64,000 bases of DNA from Comamonadaceae bacterium (GCA_027488735.1 JAIYBB010000005.1:186001-250000), one strand, 5' to 3'; shown: positions 26,567-36,021, numbered from the stretch's first letter. Notes: generated from the sequence alone by a model not told the origin. Made by a program: numbers and translations.

Positions 26567-27375
26567 ATGCTGCGTCCCAAAAATACCTCGGTGACAAAGC
26601 GCGAGCCGGCATATGACAAAAACAACATCAGCGCGCCGGTGTAGAGCGTGCGAATAGCCAAAGCGCCACGCCAGCCACGGTATTTGCGTCCCCACATCAG
26701 CACCAAGAAGACCAGCCATGCCAATAGCGCGAAAAGCGTTTTGTGGTCCAAGCGATAGGCTTTGTCCGGTTCGTTGAGTTGCTCGCCAAACAACCATCCG
26801 GCCAATAAAGTGGCGCTGAGTAAGGTAAAGCCGATGTTGACAAAGCGAAAAGTCAGGCGTTCGAGCGTCAACAACGGCAGCCCGGTGGGATCAGCCGCAC
26901 CCAAACGGATTTGCCGCTCAGCGCGGCTCATCAAGCTGGCATGCACGACTGCTGCAGCAAACAGCGCGTACGAAGCCATGCCAAGCATCCAGTGAAACGG
27001 CAACCATGCCGATGACGTGCTGTGCAAAGCATGGCCAGGAAACACCAAAGGCAAGATGACGGCCACCATGCCCACGCCAGACATCAGCCAACGGGTTTGC
27101 ATTTGTGGAAACCAATGGTGCTCCAAGGTGTAGACCAACAACACCAGCCAAGCGGTGGCCGACAAAGCCGGCGCAAAACCAAATCGTGCCAAGCCGTCCT
27201 CAGAGGGAATCAAACTGGCAATGACACTCAATCCATGAACCAATGAAATCAGCCACAGGTAATTGCGGCTTTGTTGGGCAGACAAACGCCCACCGAACAG
27301 CGCGCCGAGTGCGTAAGCCATGGCGGCGACCAGGCCCCAGACCAGGCTGAATTGGGATGCGCTCAATACAATCAT
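26563..27375 (-). CDS. CcsA/YpjD-like cytochrome c assembly family membrane protein
   Basis: This is a 270-residue polytopic protein with about eight hydrophobic helices. The segment FHWMLGMASYALFAAAVVHASLM and the C-terminal HKTLFALLAWLVFLVLMWGRKYRGWRG carry the His/Trp pattern of the CcsA/CcmC heme-handling superfamily. YpjD/CorE-type members sit next to ffh in many proteobacteria, as here (divergent, about 73 bp apart). Their exact role is not established; heme delivery or metal homeostasis are suggestions. Confidence 0.85.
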   Translation of the reverse strand: MIVLSASQFSLVWGLVAAMAYALGALFGGRLSAQQSRNYLWLISLVHGLSVIASLIPSEDGLARFGFAPALSATAWLVLLVYTLEHHWFPQMQTRWLMSGVGMVAVILPLVFPGHALHSTSSAWLPFHWMLGMASYALFAAAVVHASLMSRAERQIRLGAADPTGLPLLTLERLTFRFVNIGFTLLSATLLAGWLFGEQLNEPDKAYRLDHKTLFALLAWLVFLVLMWGRKYRGWRGALAIRTLYTGALMLFLSYAGSRFVTEVFLGRSI

Positions 27376-27448
27376 GTGAACAGTTTAGCGGGTCATTCAG
27401 AACTTGTAGGATGACACCGTAGGTTCCCCACCTTTTAAGGCATTGCAG

Positions 27449-28822
27449 ATGGCAAATACATTGAGCGAAAAATTGTCGCGCATGGTCCGACAAATCAGCG
27501 GACAAGCTCGCATCACAGAATCCAATGTGGCTGACATGCTGCGCGAAGTGCGCATGGCATTGCTCGAAGCCGACGTGGCGCTGCCCGTGGTGCGCGATTT
27601 CATTGCCAGGGTCAAAGACAAGGCGCTGGGACAGGAAGTCATCGGCTCGCTGACACCCGGTCAAGTGCTGGTGAGTATTGTTCAGCGCGAACTCAGCGCG
27701 ACCATGGGCGAAGGTGTCGCTGACATCAATTTGGCGGCGCAGCCGCCCGCCGTGATTTTGATGGCGGGTTTGCAAGGCGCAGGAAAAACCACCACCACAG
27801 CCAAACTCGCCAAGCATCTGATCACCAAGCGAAAGAAAAAAGTGTTGACCGTGTCGGCTGACGTTTACCGTCCGGCCGCCATCGAGCAATTAAAAAGCGT
27901 GACTGCGCAAGCGGGCGCTGAGTGGTTTCCCAGTGACCCATCACAAAAACCTGTAGACATTGTGTTGGCTGCGTTGGACTATGCGCGCAAACATTATGTG
28001 GATGTGCTGCTGGTGGACACCGCAGGTCGCTTGGCCATCGATGAAGCTTTGATGAACGAGATCAAGGCTTTGCATGCAGCGGTGAATCCGGTCGAGACTT
28101 TGTTTGTCGTCGACGCCATGCTCGGACAAGACGCCATCAACACCGCCAAGGCTTTCAAAGATGCCTTGCCATTGACCGGCATCGTGCTGACCAAAACCGA
28201 TGGCGATTCACGCGGCGGCGCGGCTTTGTCGGTGCGGCAAATTACCGGCGCGCCGATCAAATTTGCGGGTACCAGCGAAAAAATTGATGGGCTCGAAGCC
28301 TTTGACGCCGAGCGTCATGCCGGTCGCATGCTCGGCATGGGTGACATCGTGGCGCTGGTCGAGCAAGTCACCGCCAATGTGGACATGGAAGCCGCGCAAA
28401 AAATGGCGGCCAAGTTGAAAAGCGGCGACGGTTTCGATTTGAATGATTTCTTGTCGCAAATTCAGCAGATGAAGCAAATGGGCGGCTTATCGAGTCTGAT
28501 GGACAAAATGCCCGGGCAAATGGCGGCCAAAGCCAAGGATGTGGATATCAACCGCGCCGAAAAAGAAATGGTGAAAAAGCAAGGCATCATCCACAGCATG
28601 ACGCCCCGCGAACGCGCCAAGCCTGACATCATCAAAGCCACTCGCAAGCGTCGTATCGCCACTGGCGCTGGCGTTCAGGTGCAAGATGTGAACCGGTTGC
28701 TCAACGAATTCAATCAAATGCAAGACATGATGAAAAAAATGCGCGGCGGCGGCTTGATGAAGATGATGAAAAAGCTAGGCGGCATGAAAGGCATGGGCGG
28801 GTTTCCCGGCATGCCGCGTTGA
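27449..28822 (+). CDS. ffh: Signal recognition particle protein Ffh
   Basis: Ffh binds 4.5S RNA and signal peptides and targets nascent membrane proteins to FtsY. The GTPase P-loop GLQGAGKTTT (about residues 107-116), DTAGR, and TKTDGDSRGG motifs are intact, and the Met-rich M domain follows (MKQMGGLSSLMDKMPGQ, then MQDMMKKMRGGGLMKMMKK). ATG at 27449 with TAAGG upstream gives 457 residues. It converges on the carbonic anhydrase gene with a 1 bp gap. Confidence 0.97.
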   Translation: MANTLSEKLSRMVRQISGQARITESNVADMLREVRMALLEADVALPVVRDFIARVKDKALGQEVIGSLTPGQVLVSIVQRELSATMGEGVADINLAAQPPAVILMAGLQGAGKTTTTAKLAKHLITKRKKKVLTVSADVYRPAAIEQLKSVTAQAGAEWFPSDPSQKPVDIVLAALDYARKHYVDVLLVDTAGRLAIDEALMNEIKALHAAVNPVETLFVVDAMLGQDAINTAKAFKDALPLTGIVLTKTDGDSRGGAALSVRQITGAPIKFAGTSEKIDGLEAFDAERHAGRMLGMGDIVALVEQVTANVDMEAAQKMAAKLKSGDGFDLNDFLSQIQQMKQMGGLSSLMDKMPGQMAAKAKDVDINRAEKEMVKKQGIIHSMTPRERAKPDIIKATRKRRIATGAGVQVQDVNRLLNEFNQMQDMMKKMRGGGLMKMMKKLGGMKGMGGFPGMPR

Positions 28823-28823
28823 T

Positions 28824-30050
28824 TTAACCGCCGGCGTTGATTTTTCTGCCGTTGAGGCTTTGCACAGGACGCGCATTGAGCTTGAACGGAAATTTAGCCA
28901 CTTGGTCTTTGGACACATCCACCGGTTTTTTCAGGATGTAGAACTGCACACCCTCGGTACATGGCGGCGTGGTCAAAGAACCTTCATAGTTATAAAAACC
29001 AAGTTCTTTGGGCAACATGCCGGCGGGGTTGAAGCTGACTTTCTGCGGCACAAATTCTTCGCCTTCTTTGGGCGGCAAATTGGCCCACAAAGTTTTGATC
29101 GCGGCGTTGTCTTTGCCTTCGTTCAGCAACACACCGATGACAGCGAGTTTGCCGTCTTTGCTTTTGTGCACAAAGTGCGCGACCATGGCGGCGTTTTTGC
29201 CGTCGACTTGTTCTTCAGACGGGCGGTGGAAGTGGAATTGCAGCAAGTCATAGCTTTCCTTGTTGATGGTCAGCGTGCTGCCAGGTTCGAGATTGACTTG
29301 GATCGTGTGGCCGTTGTTGAGTATTTTCAGAGGGCCTTCTTTGTAGTCCACGCTCAACACGTCTTTGGATTTTTCAAACGGCCCAATGATGTTCAAAGGC
29401 GATTGTTTTTTACCAGTACCGCACACAGGAAAGTTGCTGCCCCAGTGTTCGGGACCGTTATCGCCTTCATAGCCCCAATGGACATCGTGTGCTTTCCCGT
29501 CTTTTTTGGCCGCGCTGTCTTTGCCTTCTTGGCCTTGTTTTTCAGGGGATTTTTTGCAATCCGAGAGCACGGTGACCTTTTGTCCCGCAGCTGCCAGCGC
29601 ATTTTGCGCCGCACATACGGTTTGCAATCGGTTGCCCCATTCAGCCATTTCTAAGGCTTTTTGGAAGGCAGCAATCGTGCCCTCGTCTTGCGCACCTTTG
29701 GTCAGCAAGCGAATGGAAGCCATGCCGACTTGGCGCTCTGGGCTCAAAGCTTTTTGCGCTTTGTAAAGCAATTCCATGTCTTGCAACACAACGCCATTGG
29801 AGAACGCTGCTTTGAGTGCATCCAGCTCTTGCGAACTGGTATTTGTCTCAGCAGACAGCTCTTGTGCAAGTGGCTCGGCTTCTTGCATTTTTTCCAAGGC
29901 TTCGTTGGTTTCGCCAAGTTGCTCGGTCAATTCACCGACCTCTGTCACCAAATGTTTTTTGGCCGAGTAGTTCATGTATGCCAAAGTTGAGGCGGCAACA
30001 AGGCTCACACCCAACAGAATTTCCAAGATCAAGCGCAGGTATTTTTTCAT
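28824..30050 (-). CDS. Membrane-anchored alpha-carbonic anhydrase with coiled-coil extension
   Basis: The C-terminal half (about residues 188-408) is an alpha-class carbonic anhydrase: HWGYEGDNGPEHWG, KQSPLNI, the zinc ligands His273 and His275 in QFHFHRPSE, a third in AHFVH (His292), and SLTTPPCTEGV with the active-site Thr. The N-terminal 185 residues are unusual: a membrane helix (6-25), a Glu/Gln-rich coiled coil (36-80) and a Lys-rich linker (166-186). The enzyme would be tethered to the inner membrane facing the periplasm, hydrating CO2 there. It is single-gene and convergent with ffh; the 182 bp upstream show no gene. Confidence 0.9.
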   Translation of the reverse strand: MKKYLRLILEILLGVSLVAASTLAYMNYSAKKHLVTEVGELTEQLGETNEALEKMQEAEPLAQELSAETNTSSQELDALKAAFSNGVVLQDMELLYKAQKALSPERQVGMASIRLLTKGAQDEGTIAAFQKALEMAEWGNRLQTVCAAQNALAAAGQKVTVLSDCKKSPEKQGQEGKDSAAKKDGKAHDVHWGYEGDNGPEHWGSNFPVCGTGKKQSPLNIIGPFEKSKDVLSVDYKEGPLKILNNGHTIQVNLEPGSTLTINKESYDLLQFHFHRPSEEQVDGKNAAMVAHFVHKSKDGKLAVIGVLLNEGKDNAAIKTLWANLPPKEGEEFVPQKVSFNPAGMLPKELGFYNYEGSLTTPPCTEGVQFYILKKPVDVSKDQVAKFPFKLNARPVQSLNGRKINAGG

Positions 30051-30232
30051 GACAGCTTTAACGAAAAAAACAAAGAGAAGCAGTGTCCATGGTTAGTAAA
30101 CACCGTAAGTAGCGATGGTATCGGCTCGGAACAACCCAGCCTTTAGCCTTTGCGCTTCAAATGGATTCTTTCGAATTAGTTTTCGCCAACTATCTTCACA
30201 AAGCAGAAAAAAATTGAGGCAAGAGCGGCGCT

Positions 30233-30616
30233 TTATCCCTGCACAAACACGGTCACGAGTTCTTCCTCGCCGACTTGCCGGCTCCAGTGCCCATGCACTT
30301 GGCTGTCAAATACCGCCTCAGGCGGCAACAAATCAGCAGAATAGAAATGTTCGCCAGCTTTGAACACTTTGGACGAGCCGTCTTGCAAACCGATCTCCAT
30401 CGTGCCTTGCAAAATAAACACCCATTGCGCCTGGGTGCTCACATGAAACTGGCTGCGAAAACCCACAGGGCTTTTGCGCAATTGCAAACCAACGGCGGGT
30501 AACACAGCGCTCAGGCGCGATTGAGGTGTACCTTGGTCAAGCGCCAATTCTTCCTCGCGAAAGCGTGCGCGCCCATCTGTGTCGGTGAATAAAACAGTGC
30601 GTGTGAATGTGTGCAT
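30233..30616 (-). CDS. Cupin-domain protein
   Basis: This is a small 127-residue single cupin. The two cupin motifs read roughly FHVSTQAQWVFILQGTMEIG and FKAGEHFYSADLLPPEAVF. Some metal-binding His positions are replaced (Gln/Trp in motif 1), so metal binding is uncertain. No operon partner; divergent from miaB with a 97 bp gap. Confidence 0.75.
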   Translation of the reverse strand: MHTFTRTVLFTDTDGRARFREEELALDQGTPQSRLSAVLPAVGLQLRKSPVGFRSQFHVSTQAQWVFILQGTMEIGLQDGSSKVFKAGEHFYSADLLPPEAVFDSQVHGHWSRQVGEEELVTVFVQG

Positions 30617-30713
30617 GCAGCCATCATAAACAAGCCACTCGATACAATCGCGGCTTCTTCAACAGCCTCTGGATCTACACCATGACCCGCTGCAACTCTC
30701 TCAAGGCTTTGCC

Positions 30714-32051
30714 ATGAGCCGCAAAGTCTTCATCAAAACCTTCGGCTGCCAAATGAACGAGTACGACTCGGACAAGATGGCCGATGTACTGGGCGCCGCC
30801 CAAGGCTACGAACAAACCACCGACATTGACCAAGCCGATCTGGTGGTGTTCAACACCTGTTCGGTGCGCGAAAAAGCCCAGGAGAAAGTGTTCTCCGATT
30901 TGGGCCGTGTGCGGCACTTGAAGAAAAAAGGCGTGCAAATTGCTGTTGGTGGTTGTGTGGCCAGCCAAGAGGGCGCGGCCATCATCGCGCGCGCGCCGTT
31001 TGTGGATGTGGTGTTCGGCCCGCAAACTTTGCACCGCTTGCCCGAGTTGTTGAACCAACGAAATGCCTTGAACAAACCGCAGGTTGACATCAGTTTTCCC
31101 GAGATAGAAAAGTTTGACCATTTGCCGCCTGCGCGTGTTGATGGTGCATCCGCGTTTGTGTCCATCATGGAAGGCTGCTCTAAATATTGCAGCTACTGCG
31201 TGGTGCCTTACACGCGCGGTGAAGAAATCAACCGCCCGCTAGACGATGTGTTGACCGAGGTCGCCGGTTTGTGCGCACAGGGTGTGAAAGAAATCACGCT
31301 GCTCGGCCAGAACGTGAATGCCTACAGAGGCAGCATGGGCGGCACATCGGAAATTGCAGACTTTGCACTGTTGATTGAATACATCGCAGAAATTCCCGGC
31401 GTCCAGCGCATCCGCTACACCACCAGCCATCCGAACGAGTTCACGCAGCGCTTGGTCGATGTGTATGCCAAAGTGCCGCAACTGGTGAGCCATTTGCATT
31501 TGCCAGTGCAACACGGCAGCGACCGCATACTCATGGCCATGAAACGCGGCTACACCGCCATGGAATACAAAAGCACGATCAGAAAACTGCGTACCGTGCG
31601 TCCTGACATTTCCATGAGCTCGGATTTCATCGTCGGTTTTCCCGGCGAGACCGAGGAAGACTTTGACAAGCTCATGAAGTTGATCACCGACATCGGCTTT
31701 GACGCTTCCTTCAGTTTCATCTTCAGTCCGCGCCCGGGCACACCGGCGGCCAATTTGGCCGACGACACACCGCATGAAGTCAAGCTCAAACGCTTGCAGC
31801 ATTTGCAAGCCACGGTGGAAGACAACGTCAGACGCATCAGCGAAAGCCGCATGGGAACAGTGCAACGCATTTTGGTGGAAGGGCCGTCGCGCAAAAGCGC
31901 CGCCGAGCTAATGGGCCGCACCGAGTGCAACCGCATCGTCAACTTTGATGGCGGGCCGCAGTCAGCCCGCTTGGTCGGTCAGATGATTGATGTGCGCATC
32001 ACCCAAGCCTTGCCGCATTCACTGCGCGGCGAGTTGGTGTTGTCGGAATAA
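30714..32051 (+). CDS. miaB: tRNA-2-methylthio-N6-dimethylallyladenosine synthase MiaB
   Basis: MiaB is a radical-SAM methylthiotransferase acting on A37 of tRNAs that read UNN codons. The N-terminal UPF0004 domain has three conserved Cys ([27 protein letters not shown]); the radical-SAM cluster is [15 protein letters not shown] (about residues 158-165 for the cysteines); a TRAM domain ends the 445-residue protein. It converges on fliN; the 62 bp between them hold only a weak AGCGC/GCGCT hairpin. Confidence 0.96.
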   Translation: MSRKVFIKTFGCQMNEYDSDKMADVLGAAQGYEQTTDIDQADLVVFNTCSVREKAQEKVFSDLGRVRHLKKKGVQIAVGGCVASQEGAAIIARAPFVDVVFGPQTLHRLPELLNQRNALNKPQVDISFPEIEKFDHLPPARVDGASAFVSIMEGCSKYCSYCVVPYTRGEEINRPLDDVLTEVAGLCAQGVKEITLLGQNVNAYRGSMGGTSEIADFALLIEYIAEIPGVQRIRYTTSHPNEFTQRLVDVYAKVPQLVSHLHLPVQHGSDRILMAMKRGYTAMEYKSTIRKLRTVRPDISMSSDFIVGFPGETEEDFDKLMKLITDIGFDASFSFIFSPRPGTPAANLADDTPHEVKLKRLQHLQATVEDNVRRISESRMGTVQRILVEGPSRKSAAELMGRTECNRIVNFDGGPQSARLVGQMIDVRITQALPHSLRGELVLSE

Positions 32052-32113
32052 AAAACCAAGCCGCAACGCCAATCACTTGTATGCAAAAGACGGGTGTGTT
32101 TCAGCGCCAGCGC

Positions 32114-32464
32114 TTACAGTGATTTCAAACGGTCGGTAGACGGCACCACACGAGTCAAGCGCACGCCGTAGCGGTCATTGACCAGCACCACCTCGCCTTG
32201 CGCCACCACCGTGTCGTTGACCAACAAGTCAAGCGGTTCGCCGGCAATGCGGTCGAGTTCTACCACGCTGCCTTGGGTCAGGCGCATCAAGTCTTTGATC
32301 TTGATGCTGGTGCGGCCGACTTCAATAGACAAGTTGACAGAAATATTTTGCAGCACTTCAGGGTTGATATTGCCTGGCTGTGACACATGAAACTCCTCCG
32401 AGGTCGGCGGCATGCCGCTGGACTCAGGTTCTTGGTCTTGGGGTTCAGTGGTGGTGTCGTTCAT
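32114..32464 (-). CDS. fliN: Flagellar motor switch protein FliN
   Basis: FliN forms the lower C-ring and binds FliH during export. The C-terminal SpoA domain is clear: VNLSIEVGRTSIKIKDLMRL, then GSVVELDRIAGEPLDLLVN and VLVNDRYGVRLT. The acidic, variable N-terminus is about 35 residues; total 116. It is the last gene of the fliK-fliL-fliM-fliN operon; fliO/P/Q/R, which often follow, are absent. Confidence 0.96.
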   Translation of the reverse strand: MNDTTTEPQDQEPESSGMPPTSEEFHVSQPGNINPEVLQNISVNLSIEVGRTSIKIKDLMRLTQGSVVELDRIAGEPLDLLVNDTVVAQGEVVLVNDRYGVRLTRVVPSTDRLKSL

Positions 32465-32481
32465 AGGAGTTTCCTGCCTTC

Positions 32482-33480
32482 TTAATTCTGTCCGGGGACA
32501 ATTTGTTTTTCAATCCGCACAGCCACATTTGAGCCGCGGGTACCGATATTGACCCCGAAAGAGGGCACGTCATTGGCCAAGAATTGCGCCAATTCGGGTT
32601 TCTTGAAGAACAGCATGTCGCCTTCCTTCATGGTTTGCAAATGGTGCAAGGTTGTTTTGACATGACCCATGGTGACTTTGATGTCTATTTGCGAATCACC
32701 GACAGCAACTGCCAAATCTTCACGCCAGACTTTGTCGGACTCTTCATTGCCGTCGCCTGAGGCCACACGGTTGCGCAATAAATCGCGCATGGGCTTGAGC
32801 GTGGCATAGGGATAGACCAAATCGATAAAACCGCGCCCGCCAGATGCCGTGGCTTCTGCCTCAAATCGGCTCAGAACCACCAAGTCATTTTCATCAGCGA
32901 TTTGTGCGAACTGGGGGTTGATCTCTGAGCTGACTTGCTCGCAATCGATTTCCAGCACCGGCCCCCACGCCTCTTTGAGCGAGCGGAAAAATACTTCCAA
33001 AATGATGTGAATGATGCGGGTTTCTGTCGCGGTGAACAAACGACCCGGGGGCAAATCTGACACGCCTTTGCCGAATCCGCCAAAAAAACTGTCGAGTGAA
33101 CTGAACACCACATTCGGGTCAATGATGATCACCGAATTGCCGCGCATCGGATTGATGCGAATGGTGTTGACCGACAAGGGCGCTTTGAGCATGGCGAGGT
33201 AATCGCCAAACTTCATGATTTGCACACGCGTCGGGTTGACACGTGGCGTGGTGCGAAGCACTTCCAGCAAACCCAGGCGGAACATGCGGATAAAGCGTTC
33301 GTTGATCATGTCGATCGACGACACATTCACACCCAGGCTGCTGTTTTCGCTGGCCAGGTCGTGCTTGCGCACCCGCACCCCGGTATTGAAACCGGTGTCC
33401 GATTCAAGAGAACCGTCTTTCAGCCCTTCAGAGAGGGCAGACAGTTCTTCCGGACTGAGTAAGTTTTGACGAGTTGCCAT
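32482..33480 (-). CDS. fliM: Flagellar motor switch protein FliM
   Basis: FliM is the C-ring protein that receives phospho-CheY. The N-terminal CheY-binding peptide is LLSPEELSALSEG (residues 7-19), followed by the middle domain (INERFIRMFRLGLLEVLR; GNSVIIIDPNVVFSSLDSFFGG; TATETRIIHIILE) and a C-terminal SpoA domain (VGDSQIDIKVTMGHVKTTL). Length (332) is normal. It lies 17 bp upstream of fliN. Confidence 0.97.
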   Translation of the reverse strand: MATRQNLLSPEELSALSEGLKDGSLESDTGFNTGVRVRKHDLASENSSLGVNVSSIDMINERFIRMFRLGLLEVLRTTPRVNPTRVQIMKFGDYLAMLKAPLSVNTIRINPMRGNSVIIIDPNVVFSSLDSFFGGFGKGVSDLPPGRLFTATETRIIHIILEVFFRSLKEAWGPVLEIDCEQVSSEINPQFAQIADENDLVVLSRFEAEATASGGRGFIDLVYPYATLKPMRDLLRNRVASGDGNEESDKVWREDLAVAVGDSQIDIKVTMGHVKTTLHHLQTMKEGDMLFFKKPELAQFLANDVPSFGVNIGTRGSNVAVRIEKQIVPGQN

Positions 33481-33486
33481 GGGCCT

Positions 33487-34074
33487 TTACTGCATGACAA
33501 AGGAGGTGAACATGACTTCTTCGACGCCGCCGAAGTCTTCGTATTCTTCGAGCAATGCGTTCATGATGTCTTTGAGCTTGACGGCCAATTCCTTGCGGAA
33601 TTCAGGCTTGCTGGCTTCAGCTTCAGTGGTTTGACGCATCAAGTCCAACATGGCTGAGCGCAAAGCAAATTCATGCTTTTTGATGTTGTCAAACACGCGC
33701 GAGTCGTAATGCGTCATGATCGCGATTTGCACCACCATGACTTTTTTCGAGCCGGTGATGTTGGTCATCAATTCTTTTTCAACTTGAAAATAGTTTTTCT
33801 CGAAACGTGTTGCTTCGGGGGCTTCTTTTTTCAGTTTGGAAGGTGCCTCGTCTTTGGCTTTGGTGGCCGCTGCCTCGAGTTCTTCGAGTTTGTCCATGGC
33901 GGCCAATTCGGCTTTTTTCTCGTAGTAACCGGAAAAATACAAGGTACCAAAAGCGATGCCCACCATCAAAACGATGGACAACACAGCGATACCAACAATC
34001 AACAAAATCGGTTTTTTCTTTTTCGGCTCTTCCGAACCAGATTCGGCTTCGGGTTGAGGTGCAGCGGTTGCCAT
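33487..34074 (-). CDS. fliL: Flagellar basal body-associated protein FliL
   Basis: FliL is a single-pass inner-membrane protein that surrounds the stator and raises motor torque. One helix (ILLIVGIAVLSIVLMVGIAFG) follows a Glu/Lys-rich cytoplasmic tail; the periplasmic domain has the stomatin/SPFH-like end LMTNITGSKKVMVVQIAIMTHYD...EVMFTSFVMQ. A Lys/Glu/Ala-rich linker follows the helix. AGGAG precedes the ATG. Length 195. Confidence 0.93.
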   Translation of the reverse strand: MATAAPQPEAESGSEEPKKKKPILLIVGIAVLSIVLMVGIAFGTLYFSGYYEKKAELAAMDKLEELEAAATKAKDEAPSKLKKEAPEATRFEKNYFQVEKELMTNITGSKKVMVVQIAIMTHYDSRVFDNIKKHEFALRSAMLDLMRQTTEAEASKPEFRKELAVKLKDIMNALLEEYEDFGGVEEVMFTSFVMQ

Positions 34075-34099
34075 GGGAATCTCCTATTTAACTGAATGT

Positions 34100-35806
34100 T
34101 CAGGCGTAACTGTCAAATTGTGAACGCTCGTCACGCCGAGATGCTTTATCTCCAGCAATTTTCAGGCCAGATTCATCCGACAGTTTCTCACGATTATCGT
34201 TACCTTGGGTGAATTTGCCAGATCTCGCAGATTGTCCTTGCGTCCCTTGGCCTTGGGCTTGACCTTGGGCCACATACACGGACGCATTGTTCATGCCTAA
34301 ATCGGCCAGCGCGTCCTTCAGGCGTTGGCTGCCGTTTTGCAGCAAGTTTTCGGTCAAATGGGTGTCCGACTGAAAGTGGGCGCTCAGTTTTCCATCACGC
34401 ATTTCCAATTGAACATCGACCAAGCCCAGGCTGGCGGGTTTGAGCGCGAACTTCATCTTCCATTCGCCGGCATTGAGTTTTTCATGCATGCGAGCGGCCA
34501 ATTCGGTGGTCAGTTTTTGGCTCAATTTGTCAAAGGTTTGCGCCATGTCCGTGTGGTTTGCAAAGACTGGGGTGGCAGGTGCTTGGGCTGCGTTGGAGCG
34601 GTTGGCCAATGGGGACAGCGGTGTCGCGTTCACGTCCTTGCCCAAAGCGGGCAGGCTGTCAAATGTTGAGAGGGTATCGAATTCTTGTTTCAAGGCTTCG
34701 ATGTCTTCAGCGCGCAATTGCGTGTCCATCATGGACAACACAGCAAGCGTGCTGGCCGGTGAGGAATTTCCCGCTGTGAGCTGTGCCTGGGCGCTGCCTA
34801 ATTGAATCTGCAGGTTGTCCATTTTGCCCAGCAGGTCTTGTGCGTCTGTTGTTAAAGCAGGGGCTTGGGCTTGCAAAGTTTGGAAGTCTGCCGTGCTGAC
34901 AGGGCCGTCCATGGCAAGCGGCAAGCCGCTGCTGGCCAAGGCTTGGGCGCTGAATGCCATCGATTTACCGCTGGCCACAGCATTCGCCTCGGCATTCAAG
35001 CCAAGGCCCAGCATGTGTTGGGTGGACAGATTGTTGCCGGCCAGTTTGGCTGCCGCTGCATTGGCTGCGGATTCACCGAACAAGGTTTTCACTTGGTTCG
35101 GGTCCAAGCCCATGGCCAACGCGAAATCGGCCACGCTTTGTTCGCTGGCGGCGGCGTTGGCCGTGGTGATGATTTGCAATTTGTCGCTGACCGCGATGGT
35201 GGTGAGCGTCTCATTGTGTGCGGCCAAGCCATTCGCCTGGTCGCTATCGGCGGTCAGTTCGGTGCTCTGGCCTGTACTGCCATTGAGGGCGGCTTGCATT
35301 TGATCCGACACGGTTTGCGCCGTCGCTGCAGCATCTGCGGTCTGCTGATCTGCCGCGAGCTGGGCCTGTTGCTGGCTGATTTGCGCTTCTTTGGAATCTT
35401 GGATGCGGTCTCGCGCCTGCCGATCCGAGACTTCTTTATCGCTCTCGGTACGGTCATTGCTTTTATCTGCCTGCGCGGCCTTGGCCGCTGCCTGGCGTTG
35501 TTGTTGGGTCTTGTGGGCGTTGGCAGCCAACGGTTTGTCTTGGCCAGATTCGTCGGCAGGCTTGTCTTTGTTCAACCTGGCGTCGTTTTTCGCATTGGGC
35601 GGTGGCAAAGCCTTGTCTAAAGCGGCAAAAGTTGGCCGCTGTCCGTGCTTGAGCGACTGAACTTGGTTGTGCAGATAACTGGCGAAGTCGGCGCCCGTCA
35701 AAGTCTCAGATTTGAAGCGCGCAGCTTCGTTGCCAGAGACAGAAGTCTCAGCCACTTTGTTATTTGGGTGGTTGACCTGGGGTGGGTTCAATGCAGATAA
35801 GTTCAT
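34100..35806 (-). CDS. fliK: Flagellar hook-length control protein FliK
   Basis: FliK is a secreted molecular ruler that stops hook growth and switches FlhB export specificity. The 568 residues are Gln/Ala/Ser-rich with little predicted structure up to about residue 430, then the conserved C-terminal Flg_hook domain (LTTELAARMHEKLNAGEWKM, FALKPASLGLVDVQLEM, FQSDTHLTENLLQNG). A Gln/Gly-rich tail follows. It is much longer than E. coli FliK (about 375-405), which fits the very large hook protein encoded at 54 kb only loosely. It heads fliKLMN; a degenerate sigma-54 promoter lies upstream. Confidence 0.92.
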   Translation of the reverse strand: MNLSALNPPQVNHPNNKVAETSVSGNEAARFKSETLTGADFASYLHNQVQSLKHGQRPTFAALDKALPPPNAKNDARLNKDKPADESGQDKPLAANAHKTQQQRQAAAKAAQADKSNDRTESDKEVSDRQARDRIQDSKEAQISQQQAQLAADQQTADAAATAQTVSDQMQAALNGSTGQSTELTADSDQANGLAAHNETLTTIAVSDKLQIITTANAAASEQSVADFALAMGLDPNQVKTLFGESAANAAAAKLAGNNLSTQHMLGLGLNAEANAVASGKSMAFSAQALASSGLPLAMDGPVSTADFQTLQAQAPALTTDAQDLLGKMDNLQIQLGSAQAQLTAGNSSPASTLAVLSMMDTQLRAEDIEALKQEFDTLSTFDSLPALGKDVNATPLSPLANRSNAAQAPATPVFANHTDMAQTFDKLSQKLTTELAARMHEKLNAGEWKMKFALKPASLGLVDVQLEMRDGKLSAHFQSDTHLTENLLQNGSQRLKDALADLGMNNASVYVAQGQAQGQGTQGQSARSGKFTQGNDNREKLSDESGLKIAGDKASRRDERSQFDSYA

Positions 35807-35843
35807 ATCCGTTCAGTGGTTTCTTTGAAGATAGCTTCTACTA

Positions 35844-35859
35844 AGCAAGAACCGTGACT
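35844..35859 (-). promoter_or_regulatory. Degenerate sigma-54 promoter candidate for fliK
   Basis: On the minus strand AGTCACGGTTCTTGCT matches the -12 TTGCW and the CACGG part of the -24 element, but GG at -24 is GT. The spacing is correct, and the predicted start is about 27 bases before fliK ATG. It lies back-to-back with the flhA promoter. Confidence 0.45.
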
Positions 35860-35930
35860 GGAAATAGCTTGCCGCTGACAGTACAAACTGCCGCAAGCTG
35901 GGGAGGGCTGAATCAAGGCTTAAGCAGAGT

Positions 35931-35946
35931 TGGCACACCCATTGCT
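35931..35946 (+). promoter_or_regulatory. Sigma-54 (-24/-12) promoter of the flhA operon
   Basis: TGGCACACCCATTGCT is an exact match to the TGGCAC-N5-TTGCW consensus. Expected start is near 35957, 65 bp before the flhA ATG. The upstream 35807-35930 region would hold activator sites. Confidence 0.9.
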
Positions 35947-36021
35947 TCACTTGCTCGATGGTTCTGAAAAAACCAGAAAAAATTGAATTCTTAACGTTTC
36001 AAAAACAAGAGAAAAGCCACA

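Noticed and set aside
28860-29654. 264-codon open frame opposite the carbonic anhydrase gene
   Set aside because: No recognisable protein features; the minus strand encodes an unmistakable alpha-carbonic anhydrase.
30051-30232. Possible small RNA or gene upstream of the carbonic anhydrase
   Set aside because: No promoter-terminator pair or coding signal could be supported; probably the promoter region of the carbonic anhydrase gene.
34865-35620. 251-codon open frame opposite fliK
   Set aside because: It is a shadow of the Ala/Gln-rich fliK coding sequence with no start context or family match.
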